DNA of 6,683 nt from CAUZIZ01 sp963579905 (GTDB lineage: Bacteria; Acidobacteriota; UBA6911; RPQK01; JAJDTT01): the NCBI GenBank assembly GCA_963579905.1, contig CAUZIZ010000233.1, positions 1-6,683 of the forward strand, read 5' to 3'. The notes under the pieces were generated by a model, which had not been told where the DNA came from, ran no database searches, and saw nothing but the letters and a program-made list of their open reading frames with translations. Both the position numbers and the translations under genes were made by a program. Each line of letters opens with the position of its first letter. Positions within the stretch are counted from its first letter, which is position 1. Positions 1 to 5,650 of this stretch are shown here, in pieces.

Positions 1-1073
1 TGGTTCGGGGAGCCTTGCCCTCCTTTACCAACGTCAACAACGCTTCCATCGTTACGGGCGTTCCGCCCTCGGTCACGGGGATCGCCGGGAACTATTTCAT
101 CGATCCGGAGTCGGGCCAGGAGGTGATGATGAACTCCTCCAGGTTTCTGCGCTGTGGCACGATTCTGGCCGCGGCCGCGAAGGCAGGACGCAAGGTGGCG
201 ATGGTCACCGCGAAGAACAAGCTTCTGGATCTCTTGTCCCATGCTTTGGAGGGGATTGCTTTTTCCTCAGAGAAGGCGAATGAGGCAGAAGAGGCCACTC
301 ACGGGGTTGGCGACGTGGAATCACTGCTAGGACGCTCTACGCCCCCGATCTACAGCGCCGAAGCCAGTCTCTTCGTATTGGCGGCAGGGACTAGACTCAT
401 CGAGCTGGGGCTGGCCGACTTCCTGTATCTGTCGCTAACCGATTACATGCAGCACAAGTTCGGCCCGGACTCCCCCGATTCTTTGGAGTTCTATGGGACG
501 ATGGATGAAGAGATAGGTAGGATGCTCGATCTCGGGGCAGTTCTGGGTCTCACGGCGGACCATGGAATGAACGCCAAGAACAAGCCCGATGGACGGCCCA
601 ACGTGATCTATCTGGAGTCGCTTCTAGAGAAGAGATTTGGTCCGGGCCACAAGGTCATCTGTCCCATCACGGACCCCTACGTGGTGCATCACGGAGGCTT
701 GGGGTCAGAGGTCATGGTCTACCTGTCCTCAGGGCTCCAAACCGAGGCGATTGCGGAGTGGATCTTGCGCTTGGAAGGGATTACCGAGGTGCACGATCGC
801 AGAACCGCGGCGGCGAAGCTGGAGCTACCGGCCGATCGCCTGGGCGACTTGCTGGTGTTGTCGGGTCGCGACGTCGTCGTCGGACGCTCGCCCCAACATC
901 ACGACTTGAGCCTTCTGGAAGGGGGACTGCGTTCCCACGGAGGACGCTACGAGGAGATGGTGCCGATGGTGATCTCCCATCGACTCACTGATCAATATAG
1001 GGATAAGGCAAACGCAGATCCGCGTAATTTCGACGTTTTCGACTTCCTCTGCAACGGTCTTCACGATGGCTGA
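1..1073 (+). CDS. phnA: Phosphonoacetate hydrolase, 5'-truncated by the window edge
   Basis: Hydrolyses the C-P bond of phosphonoacetate to acetate and phosphate; a cytoplasmic, zinc-dependent member of the alkaline phosphatase superfamily. The reading frame is open to the left edge (first whole codon at 3), and the TTG at 15 lies inside a conserved segment, so it is not the start. Counting from that TTG as residue 1, I see the nucleophile motif PSFTNVNN (Thr5), an Asn at 26 that fits the family's active-site Asn, metal ligands in LTDYMQH (Asp143, His147) and TADHGMN (Asp182, His183), and the late His308 in LRSHGG. Spacing between these motifs fits characterised PhnA proteins. Those are roughly 400-425 residues long, so about 50-70 N-terminal residues, including the first metal-ligand Asp, lie outside. 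The C-terminus (NFDVFDFLCNG) is the expected family ending, and the gene stops with TGA. It converges on the SDR gene with only 6 bases between stops. Its phosphonate-pathway partners, if any, would lie upstream. Confidence 0.93.
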   Translation, partial: VRGALPSFTNVNNASIVTGVPPSVTGIAGNYFIDPESGQEVMMNSSRFLRCGTILAAAAKAGRKVAMVTAKNKLLDLLSHALEGIAFSSEKANEAEEATHGVGDVESLLGRSTPPIYSAEASLFVLAAGTRLIELGLADFLYLSLTDYMQHKFGPDSPDSLEFYGTMDEEIGRMLDLGAVLGLTADHGMNAKNKPDGRPNVIYLESLLEKRFGPGHKVICPITDPYVVHHGGLGSEVMVYLSSGLQTEAIAEWILRLEGITEVHDRRTAAAKLELPADRLGDLLVLSGRDVVVGRSPQHHDLSLLEGGLRSHGGRYEEMVPMVISHRLTDQYRDKANADPRNFDVFDFLCNGLHDG

Positions 1074-1079
1074 ATCGAC

Positions 1080-1862
1080 TCACCAGAGGGTGTAACCTCC
1101 ATCGATGACGATGACGGCCCCTGTGACATATCGGGAGGCGTCGCTAGCCAGATAGACAGCCAGTGGACCCATGTCCTCCACCTGGCCAAAGTCCCCCATC
1201 GGAATCTGTTGCTTGAAGGTCTCGATGATCTCCGGGTGCTCCCTGGCCCAGCGGTAGTTTGGCTCCGTCATGAAGCCCCCAGGACATATGGCGTTCACGG
1301 TCACTTCATGGGGAGCCCAATCGGCGGCGGTGGCCTTCGTAAAGTGGATGACGGCGGCTTTTGCCGTTTCGTAACTCCGGCCGCCGACGCCACGGCCCAC
1401 TACTATCCCTGTGACCGAGGCGTTGTTGATGATCCGTCCCCCTTTTCCTCGGCGGACCATTGCACCTCCGATGATTTTTGTGCACAGAAAGGCGCTCGTC
1501 AGGTTGAGGTCCATGAGCTTCTGCCATTCTTCAAGCGGCATGTCCTGGATGGGGACGTTGACCCGACGACCCCCCACATTGTTGATGAGGATATCTATGG
1601 GGCCATGCTTCTCCAGCGCTGTTTCGCAGGCCTGCTCGCACTCTTCCAGCTTTCCCACGTCGGCCTGAATCGTGGCCGCCTCTCGGCCCAGATTCCGTGC
1701 GTCCTGGGCCGTTTTCTCCAAGCTCTCCGCATCTCGCCCTACCAGCACCACATTGGCACCTGCATCGGCGATGGCCAAAGCCATTTCTCTGCCCAACCCT
1801 CGACTTCCACCGGTAATGAAGAGACGCTTTCCGTCCAGCCGAAAACGATCGAATATGCTCAC
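1080..1862 (-). CDS. SDR-family oxidoreductase (classical, FabG-like)
   Basis: A 260-residue classical short-chain dehydrogenase/reductase, a cytoplasmic NAD(P)-dependent alcohol/ketone oxidoreductase. The Rossmann motif TGGSRGLG is at residues 17-24, the adenine-pocket Asp in ADV at 69, NNVG at 94-97, a catalytic Asn at 120, Ser149 in NASV, and Tyr164/Lys168 in SYETAK, so the full catalytic tetrad is present. PGG (194-196) and the C-terminal DGGYTLW are also typical. Gly-Arg after the second beta strand leans towards NADPH, but this is weak. I chose the GTG at 1862 because a perfect AGGAGG lies 6 bases upstream and the protein then begins just before the Rossmann fold. The frame is open to 2120, but that extension overlaps the dehydrogenase gene and has no domain. 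It is the last gene of the minus-strand block, 49 bases after the Ldh2-type gene. The substrate cannot be read from sequence. Confidence 0.92.
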   Translation of the reverse strand: MSIFDRFRLDGKRLFITGGSRGLGREMALAIADAGANVVLVGRDAESLEKTAQDARNLGREAATIQADVGKLEECEQACETALEKHGPIDILINNVGGRRVNVPIQDMPLEEWQKLMDLNLTSAFLCTKIIGGAMVRRGKGGRIINNASVTGIVVGRGVGGRSYETAKAAVIHFTKATAADWAPHEVTVNAICPGGFMTEPNYRWAREHPEIIETFKQQIPMGDFGQVEDMGPLAVYLASDASRYVTGAVIVIDGGYTLW

Positions 1863-1868
1863 GATTGA

Positions 1869-1874
1869 CCTCCT
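1869..1874 (-). promoter_or_regulatory. Shine-Dalgarno of the SDR gene
   Basis: The minus strand reads AGGAGG here, 6 bases before a GTG codon at 1862-1860. This decides the SDR start in favour of GTG over upstream in-frame codons and shows independent ribosome loading on this last gene of the block. Confidence 0.85.
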
Positions 1875-1911
1875 GCTTTTCCTCTTCTGGTGTGGGGCGG
1901 ACATACACTCT

Positions 1912-2265
1912 TCATGCGACCTCTGTTCTATTGGAATCCCAAGGTGGGGGGATGTTAGCCTCGCGACTCGCCTGCTCGATCCAGGGCAGCACAGCGGGGG
2001 GGATGGGGATACCGTTGAGGGAGCGGTCCTGCTCAGCCTCATGCTCCATCTCACCCGGGACATAGACTCGTTCCTGGCCCGGGACAGTGGGAGTGTCGCG
2101 CATCGAATCGATGAGATCATCCATCATTCCTTTGAACGCCGATAGATCCTGAAAGGCCCCTATGTTGATAGCCGCCAACAGGTGGCAGTTCTCGCCGGCT
2201 TTCATCCTGGGTCCAATATTGCTTCCAGAGAGGACGCCACAGAGGATGTCTACCATCAGGGCCAA
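1912..2265 (-). CDS. C-terminal fragment of the Ldh2-family dehydrogenase
   Basis: A 117-residue open segment in the same frame, two codons beyond the TAG. Its apparent TTG start is simply the Leu of the conserved GLALMVD motif, not an evolved initiation site. Family features are VDILCGVLSG at the beginning, the middle LLAAINIGAF strand, and the C-terminal VPGE and GIPIPPAVLPW motifs. It ends with TGA at 1914-1912. It has no catalytic residues of its own and probably would not be translated unless ribosomes reinitiate. Confidence 0.8.
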   Translation of the reverse strand: MALMVDILCGVLSGSNIGPRMKAGENCHLLAAINIGAFQDLSAFKGMMDDLIDSMRDTPTVPGQERVYVPGEMEHEAEQDRSLNGIPIPPAVLPWIEQASREANIPPPWDSNRTEVA

Positions 2266-2268
2266 CCC

Positions 2269-3003
2269 CTAGCCCTTATGGCTGCCATGTATCGGATCGC
2301 CGCCAAGGGGGAGATAGCGTCCCTTCTGAGAGGCGAGGGTGGAGTCGGTCAGGGGCTTTCCCTCCTCGTCCACGACCCATCCTTCGGGTAGCTTCTTGCC
2401 TGCTAGATATGAAGTGGAGACCTTGCCTCCGGCAACCACCGTGGTCGCCATATCCAGCTCAAAGGGAGGATGCTTACCGGCCGGAGCAGCCAAGCTCAAT
2501 GGATTGGTTCCCAGTCGGGGCTCGGTCCCGAAGGTGGGGACGGCGGCGGGTTTGGTATTGGTCAGGGTCAAACCGATCATGTCCTTGCGGACCGCCATCA
2601 GGGGGTAGAAGGAGGCCATTCCCAGATGGGTGCTGCGGGCCACCGAGACCATCCCGATACCGTGGACTGGGGCTCGCTCCATTGGCAGCTCCATGGCCTC
2701 CCAGGCCGCCACCTGACCAAAGGCCTGGTCGCCGTCCAGGAGGACGGTGGCCTCTTGGTCTCTGAGGATCCTCAGCTCTGGTTCGAGGTCGATCTTGTCC
2801 TCGTCGATCCGCTTCAGGTAGGGCTTGAGGCAGGTGAAGACCCCGTGGCTGTCAACGGCCCTCAGGTTGGCGGTCACCAACACCTCCACCACGCGGGTGG
2901 CATCGGCGGGACGGACTCCCTTCGCCAGAAGGACCTTCTCGGCCCAACGGTCAGGGGTACGGCTTGGATGGAACTCTGCGATTGTCTCATTGGGGTCGTA
3001 CAC
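2269..3003 (-). CDS. N-terminal fragment of the Ldh2-family dehydrogenase
   Basis: A 244-residue open segment ending at the premature TAG. It contains the catalytic-His motif DSHGV (His53), LDGDQAFGQ near 89-97, the STHLGMA segment near 124-130, and the conserved block running from TNTKPAAVP to GTNPLSLAAP (about 148-174), followed by FELDMATT (181-188). These cover most of the substrate and cofactor site. The fragment lacks the last third, including the helices that begin GLALMVDILCG, so it is unlikely to fold as a working enzyme alone. A gene caller would report it as a separate protein. Confidence 0.82.
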   Translation of the reverse strand: MYDPNETIAEFHPSRTPDRWAEKVLLAKGVRPADATRVVEVLVTANLRAVDSHGVFTCLKPYLKRIDEDKIDLEPELRILRDQEATVLLDGDQAFGQVAAWEAMELPMERAPVHGIGMVSVARSTHLGMASFYPLMAVRKDMIGLTLTNTKPAAVPTFGTEPRLGTNPLSLAAPAGKHPPFELDMATTVVAGGKVSTSYLAGKKLPEGWVVDEEGKPLTDSTLASQKGRYLPLGGDPIHGSHKG

Positions 3004-3531
3004 TCAACCGGAAGACTGCACCGGCTGAGATCCCAGGGGCAGGCGGACTAAAGATCCGGCTGCAGAAGAAAGCTGAGTCGCCTCCACCAGTTCCACGGCG
3101 GCCCTTCCGTCTACCCCCGTAACCGAAGGGGCTCGATCCTCTCGAATAGCATCGATGAAGTCCTGGACCTGGGGATGGTAGGACGCCATCCGCTCCGGTG
3201 AGTAGAGATTCTGTTCGCGTTGGGCATGGTTCCAGATGGGGGGCTGCTCCCAGACGTCTTCCCAGTGACCGTTGGCAGCCATTCTCAGCTTGCCGAAGCC
3301 GTCGCAGTCGAGTAGCCCCTTTTCACACCAGATCCGCGCCCGATACCGGCTCTCCGGAAAACCGGGTTGGGGAACTTCGTGGCTCATCCAGATCTGGGCG
3401 CTGGCGCCTCCGGAAAATCTAATCTGGGACATGGCTGACTCCATCCGCCACTCGGGGCCATACACGGATCCAACCCTGCCTGCAACGGAAACAGCGTCGT
3501 GCTTTGTCAGCCAGAGCAGCATATCGAACAT
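3004..3531 (-). CDS. C-terminal (substrate/dimerisation) fragment of the Gfo/Idh/MocA oxidoreductase
   Basis: 175 residues from the ATG of the GSHMFDMLLWLT motif onward. This His-containing motif (GSH..D) belongs to the family's active site and is an internal position, not a natural N-terminus; the frame extends back to the TGA at 3582 through LQEPAAGGQFLAQ. The beta-sheet domain follows (YGPEWRMESAMSQIRFSGG, ARIWCEKGLLDCDG), then the helix with FIDAIREDRAPSVTGVDGRAAVELVEA, a classic family ending. It stops with TGA at 3006-3004, directly against the GTG of the next gene. Confidence 0.8.
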   Translation of the reverse strand: MFDMLLWLTKHDAVSVAGRVGSVYGPEWRMESAMSQIRFSGGASAQIWMSHEVPQPGFPESRYRARIWCEKGLLDCDGFGKLRMAANGHWEDVWEQPPIWNHAQREQNLYSPERMASYHPQVQDFIDAIREDRAPSVTGVDGRAAVELVEATQLSSAAGSLVRLPLGSQPVQSSG

Positions 3532-3579
3532 ATGCGAACCTTGAGCCAGGAACTGACCTCCGGCGGCCGGTTCCTGGAG

Positions 3580-4080
3580 TCAGGACTGCCCCTTCACTCC
3601 CCGAAGGGACCAGAGAGCCATGAAGTGGATCATCTCGACGGTGCCCAACGATCCTGATTCCAGCAGGTCGTGGGCCCGGGAAAAGCCACCCCGGTAGCGC
3701 AGGGATTTGATAACGCCGAGGTAGACCCCCGCTTCACGACAGGCCTCGATCATGGCATCGCAGTCAGCGACACTTGTAGCCATGGGATTCTCCACCAGAA
3801 CGTGTTTTCTCTTTCTGGCGGCGGCGAGGGTATGCTCAGCCAGGACCTGGTGAGGCGTGGCGATGATGACGGCGTCGATATCCGTGCGGGAGAGTAGAGC
3901 ACCCACATCATGCTCTGCATCGATACCGTATTCCGCTGCAAAGTCCCGCGTCCTGGAACCACCTGCTATCGCCACCAACTCGACATTCTTGTTGTAGTGG
4001 AGAAGGCATCGGGTATAGGTATTGTTCATGTGGCCCGCGCCCACCAGGCCGATTCTAACCGCCCGTATTTTTATTGGCAT
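3580..4080 (-). CDS. N-terminal (NAD-binding) fragment of the Gfo/Idh/MocA oxidoreductase
   Basis: 166 residues carrying the Rossmann domain: GLVGAGHMN at 11-19 (the third glycine of GxGxxG is Asn), the second-strand end at AGGSR (39-43), ATPHQVLAEHTLAAA (74-88) and HVLVENPMA (93-101). In this last motif the near-invariant Lys of EKP is Asn98 (AAT codon). That Lys normally contacts cofactor and substrate, so activity would be doubtful even with a repaired stop codon. The fragment ends soon after the first strands of the C-terminal domain (TVEMIHFMALW). Confidence 0.82.
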   Translation of the reverse strand: MPIKIRAVRIGLVGAGHMNNTYTRCLLHYNKNVELVAIAGGSRTRDFAAEYGIDAEHDVGALLSRTDIDAVIIATPHQVLAEHTLAAARKRKHVLVENPMATSVADCDAMIEACREAGVYLGVIKSLRYRGGFSRAHDLLESGSLGTVEMIHFMALWSLRGVKGQS

Positions 4081-4143
4081 GGTCCAGCGCTCGGCCGACA
4101 AACCGTTAGAGAGGCTCCCTTCGCTAAAAGGGCTATAGTGGGC

Positions 4144-5322
4144 CTATCCCCACCGGGGCTGTTCGTCTGGATCGATGCCGAGTGTCAGCTTAGCTAGAAG
4201 TTCGTGGGTCAGCGCCCAGCCGGCTGGATGAAACCGTCCGGCTCGGGAATCCCTGAAGAGCCGTTCTAGCTCACTTTTCTTGAACATTCCGAAGCCCCCG
4301 CTGAGGTCGAGCGCTCTGTCAGCGACCCGGAAGGCTCCCTCCACAGCATTGTACTTGGCCGCCACAATCGGGAGTGCGAACTCGGGCCCGTGCTCAGTGG
4401 TGCTGGACCAGTTTTGGGCCACAGCCTCCAACTGGGGAAGGATGGCCTCGAGCTGAAGCACTATTTCCGCCACCCCATACTGGACCATGGGATGGTAGGA
4501 CATGCTGCGGGTCATGGCCAGCGAGGACTTATCCTGAAGCATCTGGACGGTAAGATCCCGCATCCGGGTGGCCAGGGAGTAGTAGATGTTGCCAAAGTTG
4601 ACCAGGGCCCAGGCAAAGATCCCAAGGACGAAGTGGTCCAGCCCCGCGGCACCTGCGGGAACGACCCGAGCAATGTGCTTATCTGGGACGAACACGTTGT
4701 CTAGAATGGTGTCATCGCTACGAGTGGCGCGCATCCCCAGTACATCCCAGGTTGCCTTGATCGAGATTCCTTCCGCGTCCCGGGGAGTGAAAGCGTGCAC
4801 GATCTTCGGGGAATTGGGGTCCGAAGTATCCATGCCGTGGAGACCCATATAGGTCCAGACTGGAGTGAGGCTGCCGAAGCTCTTGCGGCCATTGAAGCGA
4901 TAACCACCGTCGACGCGTTCGGCTTTCGTTGTGGACAGAAGCAGAGGGATGTCGTTGCCACTTTCGGCATGTCCGGCGGCGAAGACTTCGCCCTGTCCCG
5001 CCGCCTCGAGTAACCAGTCCAGGGATCTCTCGCCGGCGCGCGACAGGTCGGCTGTCAGTCCTACCCAGTAATGGTGCATGTTCAGGGCTAACGCGGTGGC
5101 TGGTGCGTGGTAGGCCAGCGTTCGAGTGACCCGTGCCACTTCTGCCAGTGTCATGCCGTGGCCGCCGAACTCCCTGGGGACCGACATGAGCAGATAGCCC
5201 GCTTCCTTCAGTTCGTCGAAGTCCTCCTGGAAGAATCGGTTCTCCCGGTCATAGACCGGGGCTCGTTCGTGACAACGGTCTAAGAGATCCTGACCCACTG
5301 AAAACCCATTTCCGTTGTTCAT
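4144..5322 (-). CDS. Acyl-CoA dehydrogenase-like flavoprotein lacking the usual catalytic Glu
   Basis: An intact 392-residue protein with the three-part acyl-CoA dehydrogenase fold: an N-terminal helical domain (about 1-115, with VPREFGGHG at 48-56), a central beta domain (AAGHAESGND at 115-124, FNGRKSFGS at 143-151, WDVLGMRATRSDD at 192-204), and a C-terminal helical domain with LSGGFGMFKKSELERLFRDSRAGRFHPA (340-367). These are FAD-binding and tetramer-contact motifs. The catalytic Glu usually found just after the RDxR motif is replaced (RFHPA, His365), and the alternative Glu of isovaleryl-CoA-type enzymes is not evident near residues 226-245. It may therefore be a flavin-dependent oxidase or monooxygenase (DszC-like group) rather than an acyl-CoA desaturase; this is inference. 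The ATG at 5322 has a strong Shine-Dalgarno, and the gene ends with TAG. It is the first gene of the minus-strand block. Confidence 0.9.
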   Translation of the reverse strand: MNNGNGFSVGQDLLDRCHERAPVYDRENRFFQEDFDELKEAGYLLMSVPREFGGHGMTLAEVARVTRTLAYHAPATALALNMHHYWVGLTADLSRAGERSLDWLLEAAGQGEVFAAGHAESGNDIPLLLSTTKAERVDGGYRFNGRKSFGSLTPVWTYMGLHGMDTSDPNSPKIVHAFTPRDAEGISIKATWDVLGMRATRSDDTILDNVFVPDKHIARVVPAGAAGLDHFVLGIFAWALVNFGNIYYSLATRMRDLTVQMLQDKSSLAMTRSMSYHPMVQYGVAEIVLQLEAILPQLEAVAQNWSSTTEHGPEFALPIVAAKYNAVEGAFRVADRALDLSGGFGMFKKSELERLFRDSRAGRFHPAGWALTHELLAKLTLGIDPDEQPRWG

Positions 5323-5328
5323 TGCGTG

Positions 5329-5336
5329 CTCCTCCT
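5329..5336 (-). promoter_or_regulatory. Shine-Dalgarno of the flavoprotein gene
   Basis: The minus strand reads AGGAGGAG, ending 6 bases before ATG 5322-5320 (AGGAGG core 8 bases before it). This fixes the start of the first gene of the minus-strand block and predicts efficient translation. Confidence 0.8.
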
Positions 5337-5364
5337 AATGACTCACTGCTTGACTCGGTTGGCT

Positions 5365-5386
5365 GCAGTCTGGATTCCAGTGCTGC
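5365..5386. promoter_or_regulatory. Interrupted inverted repeat in the leader of the minus-strand operon
   Basis: The arms CTGGA (5370-5374) and TCCAG (5376-5380) flank one central base. Outer arms GCAG (5365-5368) and CTGC (5383-5386) pair as well. The element lies 43-64 bases upstream of the flavoprotein ATG, where an operator or a leader hairpin would be expected. I found no convincing -35/-10 pair on the minus strand to anchor it, so its role is open. Confidence 0.35.
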
Positions 5387-5442
5387 CCTATCAGACGGCG
5401 CTGAGGCCAACCCTTCTCCCGTTTGGCGGAAGGAGCAAGCAT

Positions 5443-5502
5443 ATGCCATGTCCTTCCTCGATTCACGCGGGAGCCCTACTTGGCTGTGGTTCGAGGACGT
5501 AG
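5443..5502 (+). CDS. Possible 19-codon leader peptide ending at a terminator hairpin
   Basis: A GGAAGGAG Shine-Dalgarno (5428-5435) lies 7 bases before ATG 5443. The ORF reads MPCPSSIHAGALLGCGSRT and stops with TAG at 5500-5502, the first base of the terminator stem being 5502. A second ATG at 5448 opens a 31-codon frame that runs through the hairpin to TAG. The peptide resembles nothing I know. A short ORF ending exactly at an intrinsic terminator resembles a transcription-attenuation leader, but there is no amino-acid run to sense, no clear promoter, and the redoxin gene downstream has its own promoter. It could be chance. Confidence 0.25.
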   Translation: MPCPSSIHAGALLGCGSRT

Positions 5503-5532
5503 CTTTGGCCTCCAGGCCGAAGTCTCTTTTTT
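5502..5532 (+). terminator. Probable rho-independent terminator (+ strand)
   Basis: The stem GCTTTGGCC (5502-5510) and GGCCGAAGT (5515-5523) pair over 9 positions with two G-T wobbles around a TCCA loop, followed by CTC and six Ts (5527-5532). The T-run is only on the plus strand, so it would stop rightward transcription. No annotated plus-strand gene lies between 5323 and here, so it ends an unknown short transcript or is a remnant. A second small stem (TCGAGC 5532-5537, GCTCGA 5543-5548) follows immediately. Confidence 0.55.
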
Positions 5533-5621
5533 CGAGCCGTTAGCTCGACGGACGGGGGCCTGGAGACCACCGCTACGACCCGGACCCAAAGTCTAGCCCG
5601 ACTAACCTCCGTCACTCGACT

Positions 5622-5650
5622 TTGACCTCGAAGCGGTACCCGCTTATGAT
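5622..5650 (+). promoter_or_regulatory. Sigma70-type promoter for the redoxin gene
   Basis: The -35 TTGACC (5622-5627; consensus TTGACA) and -10 TATGAT (5645-5650; consensus TATAAT) are separated by exactly 17 bases. Each box differs from consensus at one position. Transcription would begin near 5657, leaving a leader of roughly 60-65 bases before ATG 5721. This is the best promoter match I could find in the window. Confidence 0.65.
5631..5645. promoter_or_regulatory. Perfect dyad in the promoter spacer, candidate operator
   Basis: AAGCGG (5631-5636) and CCGCTT (5640-5645) form a perfect 6-base inverted repeat with a TAC centre. It lies between the -35 and -10 boxes and touches the first base of the -10. 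A dimeric repressor bound there would block RNA polymerase. No regulator gene is in the window, so the binding protein is unknown. Confidence 0.45.

Larger units (their letters stand above)
1912..3003 (-). pseudogene. Ldh2/malate-lactate dehydrogenase family gene interrupted by an in-frame TAG
   Basis: Together the two open segments give a complete Ldh2-family (malate/L-lactate/ureidoglycolate/sulfolactate type) NAD(P)-dependent 2-hydroxyacid dehydrogenase of about 363 codons, the normal family length. The only interruption is TAG at 2271-2269 (codon 245). The sequence around it reads HKG-stop-GLALMVD, where the family normally has HKGYGLAL, so a Tyr codon has become amber by one base change. 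No frameshift is needed. The GTG start at 3003 follows the TGA of the upstream gene with no gap, and I see no strong Shine-Dalgarno, so start re-use by terminating ribosomes is likely. The family acts on small 2-hydroxy or 2-oxo acids; the substrate is unknown here. A full-length enzyme requires readthrough or a sequence error; otherwise this is a recent pseudogene. Confidence 0.85.
3004..4080 (-). pseudogene. Gfo/Idh/MocA oxidoreductase gene interrupted by an in-frame TGA
   Basis: The two open segments join in one frame into a complete Gfo/Idh/MocA NAD(P)-dependent oxidoreductase of about 358 codons, the usual family length. TGA at 3582-3580 (codon 167) splits it. The junction reads GVKGQS-stop-LQEPAAGGQFLAQGSH, which fits the family's 'W-x-x-(D/E)P..(A/G)GG..L..GSH' region, so a Trp TGG changed to TGA is the likely cause. 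I prefer the ATG at 4080 (MPIKIRAVRIGLVGAG) to the TTG at 4101, because the Rossmann strand follows directly; the Shine-Dalgarno is weak for both. The family oxidises or reduces sugars, inositols and related polyols; the substrate is unknown. A second oddity is ENP in place of the catalytic EKP motif. The gene lies between the flavoprotein (63-base gap) and the Ldh2-type gene (no gap). Confidence 0.86.

Noticed and set aside
15..17. TTG at 15 as the phnA start
   Set aside because: It would put the catalytic Thr at residue 5 and remove the first metal-binding Asp; the frame is open to the left edge, so the gene continues upstream.
1064..1104. Hairpin CGATGG/CCATCG spanning both convergent stops as a bidirectional terminator
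   Set aside because: Six pairs with a loop of about 29 bases and no T-run on either strand.
1209..1868. Plus-strand 219-codon open frame opposite the SDR
   Set aside because: It is the antisense shadow of a well-conserved gene with the full SDR catalytic set; no family features of its own and no ribosome site.
1863..2120. N-terminal extension of the SDR up to an in-frame start at 2120
   Set aside because: It lies antiparallel to nothing new but out of frame inside the Ldh2-type gene, has no domain, and the GTG at 1862 has a perfect AGGAGG.
2470..3051. Plus-strand 193-codon open frame opposite the Ldh2-type gene
   Set aside because: Low-complexity Gly/His/Asp-rich translation typical of antisense of a GC-rich gene.
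3580..3582. Selenocysteine or reassigned TGA in the Gfo/Idh/MocA gene
   Set aside because: The expected residue is Trp, not Cys/Sec, and TGA terminates phnA, the SDR and two other reading frames at normal ends.
4117..4132. Hairpin CCCTT/AAGGG between the flavoprotein and Gfo genes as a terminator
   Set aside because: Only five base pairs and no T-run on the minus strand; at most a minor intra-operon stem.
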